From contig CM060485.1 of assembly GCA_030544225.1 (NCBI GenBank), forward strand, positions 1,426,001-1,490,000: DNA of 64,000 nt, written 5' to 3'. Numbering within the stretch: the stretch's first letter is position 1; each line of letters starts with the position of its first letter. The stretch is from Skeletonema marinoi. Taxonomy: Eukaryota; Bacillariophyta; Thalassiosirophyceae; Thalassiosirales; Thalassiosiraceae. Under the pieces are notes generated by a model. The model worked only from the letters and a program-made list of their open reading frames with translations, was not told the DNA's origin and ran no database searches. Made by a program: the position numbers and the translations under genes. Shown piece after piece: positions 56,867 to 64,000 of the stretch.

Positions 56867-59239
56867 TTAAACTTTGTAGCGTTCGCCAATCAGCTTTGCG
56901 ATTTTTGCATGTATTGCAGCACAAGCCCAAGCGTCCAATGCAGCGTATTCGCGCTGCTCAGTAGACAAAGGCCTTTGACACCAGTCGGAGCATTGTTCTG
57001 CCTTATCAAGTTGTTTGCCAAGAAATGATTCTGTCATTCTACTCAGGCCTAGGTGCTGGCCTCCCTTTCCACCAAGACTTGGACTCGCCTCGGCAATAAG
57101 TGGTCTCAGATCACGTGCTGCACAGTTGTTATGAGGAAACCAATGCACGGAACGTGAGCACGGACTATCTCGCAATCGCTTGATGTCTTCTTTACATCCA
57201 AACCCTATGACATATCGAGCACCAGTCAGACCTGCAAAAAGTTGCCCCACCGTTGCTTGAAGGGCTCTGCAGCCCTCATTATTTGATGAAAGAGCAGGGA
57301 TATCAAGCAAAATTGAATGTGATACTGTCGACAGCTGCAGAACTGCAACTCCGCTGTCTTCCCCCCACTCTGCATCAAAGCCAACAGTTTCTCCCATCTT
57401 TAGCAGTACTTTAAACTCTTCAGCAAGATCTACCGCATCACTAATCAGATCGGGTAGAGGTTGAGATTTTCCAGCAATATTGCCAGGACTACCTTCATCA
57501 TTCCACTGCACGTAAGTGAGTTGTCGCCTTTTCTCTTCTTCGGCAAGCACGGCTGGGTCTTCCTCATAATTCATGCCCCATAAGTTGGCCAGCCTTGAAG
57601 CTGCTGCACTCATATTTGACGTTCGTAATCTTCTGAGGGCAAAGTCGCGAATGTATTGCGGCATCGTCTCTATCGGCACTTCTCCAATCCCAATCTTGTG
57701 TTCGTCAACGTCTGATAAATTGAGATCTTCACTGACTCTCGCCACGCATTCGTCGATTCTGGCTATCTGCTTTTCAATTATTTGAGGTTGCTTCCTCTTC
57801 ACTACCTTAGTGATAGTCTCACAAGCGTGTAAAAACCTCGCCTCCGCAAATCTTTCAGGTCCACCAAAAGCATAAAACTTTGAAGCGAACAGATCTGCTC
57901 TTCGATACAACCTTAGATCAAGTGCAGTGTCAATTAAAGCTCTTGTGGCGAGGTGTGCAATAGTATCTTGTCGAAGTGATGAATCTATAGATTGCGTTGA
58001 TATTTTGTCAGATGCTTTCAGCTTGGGATAATTTGTAGCCATCAGGTTCTTGTCCGTGTTTGTATTCGATGTAACTGAAGCGACGCTTGCATCACACACG
58101 AGCTCAGCTGAATACCATAGGTCAAGATCTGCAGCTGCAATACGAACGAGTTTATCCGTTTTAATGAATTCCCACGGCCGGCATTGTGCGACCAACGCCA
58201 ACGTCGGAGATGCTTTGTCTTTGTTTATATCCAATTCTGTGCCGAAAAACTCGTCTTCATCATCATTGTTGTTTTGGGAATCAAAGTAGTAACAACCACT
58301 ACCGAACACATCTTTTACAAGATTTGCCACAGCACTGCAAAGTTCTTTGTCCTGCTCACTACCAACTCCAAAGGCAGTCTCAATCCTGGCAATACAATCA
58401 ATGCTACCATTCTCTTCGACGATAGTATCCAGCAAGTGAAGAAGAGTGTCTCTAGCAACAGACTTTATCAGTCGCTCTTGCTTGCTGCCTGTTTCGACTT
58501 TGCAACCTTCTCTCTCAAATAAATGTGAAGGGGAGTTTGGGAAAATGGCACTTGCAATCATTTTCTGCTGTGCGTTACCAACATCTGCATCAGTAGATAA
58601 TGCTAGCCCTAAACTGAGTATGGAAATTGCTATTGCAGTTGACTCTACATTTGCATTCTTAATATCAAGAGACCTATTAACAACCGATTGAAGAGTTCTC
58701 CATGCATTCCCTGATGTCTTTTTTGATCTAGGGTTATTGATTTGATAGATCAGACTCTGTAGGTGTCGGCTTGTCGATAAAGATAGCAAGGACAGTGAGC
58801 GTAGACTTGAAGATAGATCTCTTGCACCATCATCAGTTGCCACATTATTCTCTCCTGTTTCGTTTGAAGTTGTGTGTGACAAAGCTTCAGAACCGAGTCG
58901 TTGTATTAACAGAGAAGATTGCTCTATTGTATCAATGATGAACTCATTCTCGGTGCCATCGATGTTGTACCTTTCAAGTGACTTCGCTAATACGTCGTAT
59001 ACACGAGTTTCATCTTCAGCAATAGCGTTGATGTTTAAAGATGCCATGTTACGCAAGCTGCAGGATCTACTATTTAATTTGCTCAGTTGTTTTCCCACTG
59101 GCTTTATCCGATGTCGATGTGTTTGTTGTATTCCCTTGGCTTGTTTCAAGACGAATGCAGCTGGTCTTGACAAGGCGCTTTCAATCAACAGGAGACAAAT
59201 GGTGGCGTTTAACACTTGAATGACGACCAAGGTGAACAT
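56867..59239 (-). CDS. DEDDy 3'-5' exonuclease (Mut-7/EXD3-like), signal-bearing
   Basis: A 790-residue protein starting at ATG 59239. The C-terminal third is a DnaQ-like exonuclease: VGFDAEWGEDSGVAVLQLST (Exo I Asp and Glu), YVIGFGCKEDIKRL (Exo II Asp) and LSTEQREYAALDAWACAAIH (Exo III Tyr and Asp). All four acidic residues are present, so activity is likely. The long N-terminal region is helical without a clear domain, and includes FASKFYAFGGPERFAEARFL and MPQYIRDFALRRLR near 560, similar in feel to Mut-7/EXD3 proteins. The N-terminus (TLVVIQVLNATICLLLIESA, then LSRPAAFV) is a signal peptide with plastid-like context, unusual for Mut-7. The substrate, RNA or DNA, is not determined. Confidence 0.85.
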   Translation of the reverse strand: MFTLVVIQVLNATICLLLIESALSRPAAFVLKQAKGIQQTHRHRIKPVGKQLSKLNSRSCSLRNMASLNINAIAEDETRVYDVLAKSLERYNIDGTENEFIIDTIEQSSLLIQRLGSEALSHTTSNETGENNVATDDGARDLSSSLRSLSLLSLSTSRHLQSLIYQINNPRSKKTSGNAWRTLQSVVNRSLDIKNANVESTAIAISILSLGLALSTDADVGNAQQKMIASAIFPNSPSHLFEREGCKVETGSKQERLIKSVARDTLLHLLDTIVEENGSIDCIARIETAFGVGSEQDKELCSAVANLVKDVFGSGCYYFDSQNNNDDEDEFFGTELDINKDKASPTLALVAQCRPWEFIKTDKLVRIAAADLDLWYSAELVCDASVASVTSNTNTDKNLMATNYPKLKASDKISTQSIDSSLRQDTIAHLATRALIDTALDLRLYRRADLFASKFYAFGGPERFAEARFLHACETITKVVKRKQPQIIEKQIARIDECVARVSEDLNLSDVDEHKIGIGEVPIETMPQYIRDFALRRLRTSNMSAAASRLANLWGMNYEEDPAVLAEEEKRRQLTYVQWNDEGSPGNIAGKSQPLPDLISDAVDLAEEFKVLLKMGETVGFDAEWGEDSGVAVLQLSTVSHSILLDIPALSSNNEGCRALQATVGQLFAGLTGARYVIGFGCKEDIKRLRDSPCSRSVHWFPHNNCAARDLRPLIAEASPSLGGKGGQHLGLSRMTESFLGKQLDKAEQCSDWCQRPLSTEQREYAALDAWACAAIHAKIAKLIGERYKV

Positions 59240-59469
59240 TCTTTCGACCAAGGAGGTCGTCTACAGCTGCGGGTACTGTGTTCTTGAGCGACGGCGACGG
59301 AAAATGAAAAGTGTCAACAGAGAAAGCTCGCGCTGCGTCACAAAAATAGATGGAAGATGCTGTCAGGTAAAGCGGCAAGAATGGAGATACCAACTCCTAC
59401 AAAGGTACTCAAACGTGCAAAACCTTCTAATTTCACTATCAAAGCAATTCACACTATTTGTTACATTTA

Positions 59470-60655
59470 CTACCTTCCAATATTACTACCTCGATTGGAC
59501 CTACTTTGCACGGAACTTTCGATCAAGGGCGTCATTCCAAGTTCAATACCATCATCTGCTTTACCTTTGGACGGAGTGCCAGGGCACATAAAAGAATCCT
59601 GCGGAGTGCCACCATCAGCATAATCGTGGTCAACCTTTTTAATCGGTGCCTGTTTGTAGAACACTCCACCTACCAGACATAGCGACAAACTCAGTATACC
59701 ATCCATCGATGCATGCTGATCCCAAATCTGACGAAACAGAAGGAACAAGACGGTTGAATGAGAAAGTCAAAGAATGAGGACCAAGCGACTACACAAAGAC
59801 ACACAAACTCACCAGCAAATTCACCAGGACTGTAAGGCACTTGTTGATAACTCCAATCAATGTGTAACTTGCTGCTGAGACCTTGCTTCTGCAGAACCAC
59901 CCAGAATAGCCAATCCCTGTCCCAACTATACAGCCCACAAGAAGCAATAATATACCCATAGGTGGGAACAAGTGCTCTTCCCCATTCATGACGCGGGTAG
60001 TGACATCATCGTTTAACCGCTCGTATTCTCCTCCCATTGCTGCAAACGCCAACATAGGCGGCCAACCCAATAAATTTGTGTACAAGACAGGACCAGAGAA
60101 TGTTTTCATGTCTACTCCACTGATAATTTTCTTACCGTAAGCCATTTCAAATGAAATAACGAACAGATACAGCGTCGGCCAGAAGTAAGCTTGGAGCCCC
60201 TGTGATTGAACTTGTTCATCTGTCATTGCGTAGCCTAGTGCACCCAACGCGATGACACTTAATGCGCCCCAACTCCGCAGCGATGGCCATTCACGGCCTA
60301 AAAACACCGCATCGAAGATGCTCACAAGTAACGGTGCTAGTGCCCTGAATACTATGACTGTTTCGACATTACTCAGCGATAAACTCTTCATATTGCAGTA
60401 GACTCCAAGAGAAAAAGCAACCGTATAGAGAAGATATGGTTTCACAAACCGCATGATGATTGGATCCACGTCCATTAAATTAAATGCATTCCCCAATTGA
60501 ATGAATAGGAGGGCAGCCCAAAGTTGTATTGTTACCACAATCGACGGGTATGGAAGGTAATGTAGACATAATTTATTCACGAGGACGAGAGAGCCCGAGC
60601 AAAATGAATATGCAACCACCGATGCTATTACTTCAGCGTTTGCTGAGAGAAGCAT
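59470..60655 (-). CDS. Nucleotide-sugar transporter (GDP-mannose type), two exons
   Basis: Exon 1 (60655-59813) and exon 2 (59727-59470) are joined over an 85-bp phase-0 GTGAGT...CAG intron, giving 366 residues. The product has about ten hydrophobic segments of the NST/TPT branch of drug/metabolite transporters. Motifs are GSLVLVNKLCLHYLPYPSIV, FSLGVYCNMKSLSLSNVETV, FRALAPLLVSIFDAVFLGR and, across the junction, VNLL-IWDQHASMDG followed by LCLVGGVFYKQAP. This resembles GONST3/GDP-fucose or GDP-mannose carriers of the Golgi. The exact sugar is not certain. The start is the first ATG; an upstream extension would begin with TTG. The tail is hydrophilic, without a clear ER-retrieval signal. Confidence 0.88.
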
Positions 60656-61026
60656 CCTAATTAGAGGGGCTAGTTGACGTGCCTGCCTCGCGCTTTGTAT
60701 TTCTCTCAAAAATAAGAGTACTCCTATTAGTTACCGATTCGATAAATTACGTTAATAGTCGGTATTTGAGGTGATAAGTTAGCTATATTGTACTACTGGA
60801 AGAAGCACCATGGCGGATGCCAAAAAGTGATTTTTGATTTTGAAGTGACGGGCGGTCATAGCACGGGCCTAAACTGCCCGCCTCTGTTATCAGTTATCAT
60901 AAACCTCACGCCACTCACGTTCACGCTCGACTCTCGACCATGAACCATGAAAAAATAATGTCCGTATGGTGATGGATCAGTCGAGATACATTGCTTTGAG
61001 AGTCAGCGTTGGATTGTAGTACCACG
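60656..61026. promoter_or_regulatory. Shared 5' region between transporter and YgfZ-like genes
   Basis: This 371-bp gap between divergent ATGs contains both promoters. No repeat or RNA gene is visible. Confidence 0.35.
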
Positions 61027-63213
61027 ATGTTATCCCGAACTCTCTTGTTGGTGGTGATATGTTGTGTTCAACAAGCACTTGGATGGTCGCCGACCACCCA
61101 TCTACCGTCCCTTCGTTTGAGGCACAAAATCAATTTACATGCCAACCCATCCACAGTAGAAGAGAACCAGCAGAGTATACTGTCATCTGCCTATGATAGA
61201 AATCTTCCTGCAGCCCTGGTAGGGGAAGCGGTAAGATCAGCATTACGATCGGATCGTGGCATCTGTCTTGATTTTACAACTGATCGATATGCTAGTGAAC
61301 AGAGCGAGAGTCAATTGTTGAGTGTTGTTCAAGTCAAAGGAGAGGGCACGGAATCATTCATTAATGCAAAGTTTAGTGGATCTATACCAAATCACAAAGT
61401 TATTGGTGGGGGCGAAAGTAACGCATCGGCACTTGTTAGAAAGGGCCATGCTTTTGAGACTGCCTATCTTTCTGCAAAAGGACGCATCATTGATCGTCTT
61501 TTAGTCCTCTCATTTTCTGGCAATAAAGAGGAAGGAAATGAAGATGAGTCACTTCTAATTACATCTCCTGGTAACAGTGGAAGCACTCTTTACAATCAAC
61601 TTTCACCTCTGGTATTTCCAATGGACAAGGTAACACTCAGCAATTTTGCATCAACTGTCGAGGCGGAATCAATGGTCAAAACCAATGTCATTACACTGGC
61701 GTGCTCATCTCTGCGCAATGCACAGCATTCATTTCGAACGAACATTTTGGATTTACTGCAAATGCAATCTGACGAGTTTGAGTTCCCTCCGAACGGAGAG
61801 TGCCATCACTATCGCGTAGGTGGAACAGTGGATGCTTACATCACAGAGCATACATTTCTGTCACCAGAAATATGTCGAGGATATACAATAGTGTTTCACG
61901 AGCCTGCATCTTCCTCTGGCTCGCTCGTAGCAGATCAAGTGTGGCAAAGATTGACAGCTGAAGACAACGACCTCGGTCCAGTAGGAGTGGGTAGTTTGGA
62001 ATATGATACTTTGCGAGTTGAAGGTGGCTGGGCAGGCTATGGGCACGAAATGTCAGGAGACGGGCCTAAGAAAATGAGCAAATTAGAAGCAGCAATGAAG
62101 GAGAAATTAGCAAAGAGAAAGTCACGGAAAGAGTCAGATAACAAGCAAAGCGAATCTAATTCTTTGTCACAAGAAGAGAAAGGCGGAACTGATAGTACTG
62201 AAGAAGTCTATTACTCAAAGGCCAATCCACTAGAGCTACACCTTCAACATCTTGTGGATACTGAAAAAGGTTGTTACCAAGGTCAAGAGGGGGTGGCATC
62301 TTTGCTAAAGAATAAGCGAGGATTCCCGAGGCAGCTGTATCAGGTTGTATTCTATGATGCTGAAAACGAGTTTGACGACGATTTTGGTGGTGCCTTTTCT
62401 TTGATCAACACTGTTAATGACGAAGCACTTCGATCATTCCAGCAAATGCAAAAAGAAGCAGATCCGCTTGCAAATGATACTCGACAACCAAGGGCTGGGG
62501 ACAAACTCTACGCTCTAGGATCCAGTGAAAAGATTCAGGTAGGAACAATAACTTCCGTGGCTGAGCCCAATGGTACTGGAGACAGAACAACTGTTGCATT
62601 GGCAATGGTACGAAGACCAGGGCCTATACTGAAAGCAATTAAGGATATGGGTTTAGACCCGCCGCGATGGTGGGAAGCAGATGATGAGGGAAGTTCTGAT
62701 CCGAGGAACATTGCAAAAGAGACTGATGATAGTGGAATCATGATGCCACCGCCTCTAGATGCATTGGTTAATCTGGAAGTTGTACTAGAGGGGACATATA
62801 CTGTTGGACGATTGAGGAGCATTCCAAGTAGAAGAATGAAGAGTTCGAAGAAGAACACTGATGTTGCAAGCTTACTTGATTATGAAGAGAGAGGAGAGAT
62901 TGTGGACGCAAGAGACGACGGTCCTGCTTTGTTCAAATACCAATTCACTGACGCTGAAATAGAGACAAAGAGTATGATAGATGAAGAACCGCAGTCACCA
63001 TCTCTTACCTATAATGACAATGGGATTGAGGAGGAGGAAGAAGACGATGATGACGAGATCATAACAGATGAACAAATAGCTCAGGCAGAGAAGGAAGCTG
63101 CTGAAGCCGAAGCAGCGGCTGCAGATGCAAAGCGAAAGGCCGAAAAGATGGCTCAATTAAAGGCTCGGGCCGAGGCTGCAATGGCAGCTCGTCGGAAAAA
63201 GAAGCAGCAATGA
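61027..63213 (+). CDS. YgfZ/GcvT-like folate-binding protein, plastid-targeted
   Basis: A 728-residue protein. The hallmark of the YgfZ/IBA57 family, KGCYxGQE, is present as EKGCYQGQEGVASLL near residue 420. The N-terminal half shows other family blocks: a FTTDRYASEQ segment, SAKGRIIDRLLVLSFSG and TLYNQLSPLVFPMDKV. YgfZ proteins use tetrahydrofolate in repair or maturation of iron-sulfur proteins. The leader (TLLLVVICCVQQALGWSPTT) is a signal peptide with an aromatic cleavage context, so plastid import is likely. Unusual parts are a Lys/Glu/Ser-rich insert just before the hallmark (residues about 350-400) and an acidic, alanine-rich helical tail of about 80 residues ending in RRKKKQQ. Family members are usually 300-450 residues. 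Confidence 0.85.
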   Translation: MLSRTLLLVVICCVQQALGWSPTTHLPSLRLRHKINLHANPSTVEENQQSILSSAYDRNLPAALVGEAVRSALRSDRGICLDFTTDRYASEQSESQLLSVVQVKGEGTESFINAKFSGSIPNHKVIGGGESNASALVRKGHAFETAYLSAKGRIIDRLLVLSFSGNKEEGNEDESLLITSPGNSGSTLYNQLSPLVFPMDKVTLSNFASTVEAESMVKTNVITLACSSLRNAQHSFRTNILDLLQMQSDEFEFPPNGECHHYRVGGTVDAYITEHTFLSPEICRGYTIVFHEPASSSGSLVADQVWQRLTAEDNDLGPVGVGSLEYDTLRVEGGWAGYGHEMSGDGPKKMSKLEAAMKEKLAKRKSRKESDNKQSESNSLSQEEKGGTDSTEEVYYSKANPLELHLQHLVDTEKGCYQGQEGVASLLKNKRGFPRQLYQVVFYDAENEFDDDFGGAFSLINTVNDEALRSFQQMQKEADPLANDTRQPRAGDKLYALGSSEKIQVGTITSVAEPNGTGDRTTVALAMVRRPGPILKAIKDMGLDPPRWWEADDEGSSDPRNIAKETDDSGIMMPPPLDALVNLEVVLEGTYTVGRLRSIPSRRMKSSKKNTDVASLLDYEERGEIVDARDDGPALFKYQFTDAEIETKSMIDEEPQSPSLTYNDNGIEEEEEDDDDEIITDEQIAQAEKEAAEAEAAAADAKRKAEKMAQLKARAEAAMAARRKKKQQ

Positions 63214-63499
63214 TTTTCTTCCTTAGTTAGTTAAAAGTAGTTTGCTAGCTAATAGTACTGCGAGCTCTAAGTAGAATCAGGAGCACGGATCACGCATCGC
63301 GCCATCCACATCATTCAGCAATGAAACGTTAGAAATCGACAGCCATCTTGCATCTTGTTCCTATTTAGCCATCGTATCGGCTGCACTATTCAGTCGGCAC
63401 CTCATAATTTTGGCGACGGTTGCGTTGCGTTGCATTTGCAGTGATGATAGCAGAGCGCACAGCATCCTGATCAGATTATATTGTTAACTCCACCTAATC

Positions 63500-64000
63500 A
63501 TGGCGCCCAACAATGCGTCCTCCGAGCTATCAAAATTGGAGGCGGAGCGTGATGATCTCCGCAAGCAATATGAATCTTTCTGGGACCAAAAGAAAGCAAT
63601 TGAAATGCAAATGAAAGAAATACAAGAGCGGCTGCAAGAGATCGATGAGAGGGTGGAGGAGATGGACAAACCTGACGATGACGCAAAAATGCCATCAGTG
63701 AAGACGGAGGCTAATAACAACGATAAACATTCCATGTCCCTCACTCTACCAGAAGATTTTTTGACAGATCCAGCAAGCGATAATATTGATTTGTCAATGT
63801 CTCAAATGACGCAACAGCAAGAATCATCAACAACTGTCATGGCTCACAAAGGTGGGCGCGTGTCGGAGTCACCCGATAATATTCAATTTGATAACACTGC
63901 ACTGGCAGTATCGAAACAGTCAGCTAACAGTGCCGGTGTAAATCCGTTTCAAGATTTGCGAGACTACAACATCAATGACATCAGTGGAAATTCCTCGTCA
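63500..64000 (+). CDS. Coiled-coil protein, 3' partial
   Basis: An ATG at 63500 opens a frame of 167 codons that is still open at the window end. The first 60 residues are strongly helical and charged (KLEAERDDLRKQYESFW, KAIEMQMKEIQERLQEIDER), a coiled coil. After it the sequence is acidic and Ser/Gln/Asn-rich (PEDFLTDPASDNIDLSMSQM) with motifs such as DNIQFDNTAL and NPFQDLRDYN. No domain can be named from this part; the functional domain probably lies beyond the window. Confidence 0.65.
   Translation, partial: MAPNNASSELSKLEAERDDLRKQYESFWDQKKAIEMQMKEIQERLQEIDERVEEMDKPDDDAKMPSVKTEANNNDKHSMSLTLPEDFLTDPASDNIDLSMSQMTQQQESSTTVMAHKGGRVSESPDNIQFDNTALAVSKQSANSAGVNPFQDLRDYNINDISGNSSS

Noticed and set aside
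1-64000. Retroelement or virus-like insertions
   Set aside because: I looked for reverse transcriptase, integrase, capsid and long terminal repeats and saw none; the mobile elements here are DNA transposons and MITE-like elements.

Overview
The window looks like nuclear DNA of a diatom, probably a centric one. The genes are eukaryotic and sit on both strands. Seven or eight carry one short GT-AG intron (71-125 bp). Several products begin with a signal peptide followed by an aromatic residue at the cleavage site (VSFAP in release factor 1, SAFTLP in GyrB, CGAFS in the CIA30 protein), the pattern of bipartite plastid targeting in diatoms. The first gene belongs to a zinc-finger family that I recall as expanded in diatoms, and two secreted proteins carry the PSxxPS/PTxxP linkers common there. 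Species cannot be fixed from sequence alone.

Layout. 1-8.0 kb: a zinc-finger protein, an ISOC-type hydrolase, a cAMP-receptor-like 7TM protein, plastid release factor 1 and an F-box/LRR protein. 8.0-14.1 kb: a 150-bp MITE, then about 5.7 kb of tandem satellite with a 186-bp unit, diverged at both edges and showing higher-order periodicity inside. 14.2-17.3 kb: a helicase-derived protein that keeps only the second lobe of a DDX18/HAS1-type helicase, and a MYND-finger protein. 17.3-20.1 kb: a 525-bp hAT-like MITE with an 8-bp target duplication, followed by a 2.1-kb element with inverted repeats of about 450 bp; a diverged copy lies at 38.4-39.1 kb. 20.2-38.1 kb: dense housekeeping genes, namely CIA30-domain protein, BCD1, PP2C, Gfo/Idh/MocA oxidoreductase, RPL17, two small proteins, TRAPPC6, a chymotrypsin-like protein with Cys in the nucleophile position, GyrB, a mitochondrial-carrier-family protein, an SBPase without the regulatory cysteines, and a type I membrane protein.

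39.87-46.03 kb is the most unusual region. It is a 6.2-kb PIF/Harbinger DNA transposon with an intact-looking two-exon transposase (D243, D344, E380), a two-exon accessory protein, and a third gene not normal for the superfamily: a C3HC4 RING protein with two SUMO-like domains. 46.2-64 kb returns to host genes: a sulfotransferase/class IV aminotransferase fusion, a secreted kringle-CAP protein, a SEC14-GOLD protein, L-rhamnonate dehydratase, a coiled-coil protein, a PRCC-like protein, a DEDDy exonuclease, a nucleotide-sugar transporter, a plastid YgfZ-like protein, and the start of a coiled-coil gene that runs off the end.

Genes are packed closely, with convergent stops 12-52 bp apart in several places and short shared 5' regions. 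No operon-like functional cluster is evident. Four products (RF1, GyrB, CIA30 protein, YgfZ-like) probably act in the plastid. I saw no rRNA, no convincing tRNA, no CRISPR array and no retroelement.
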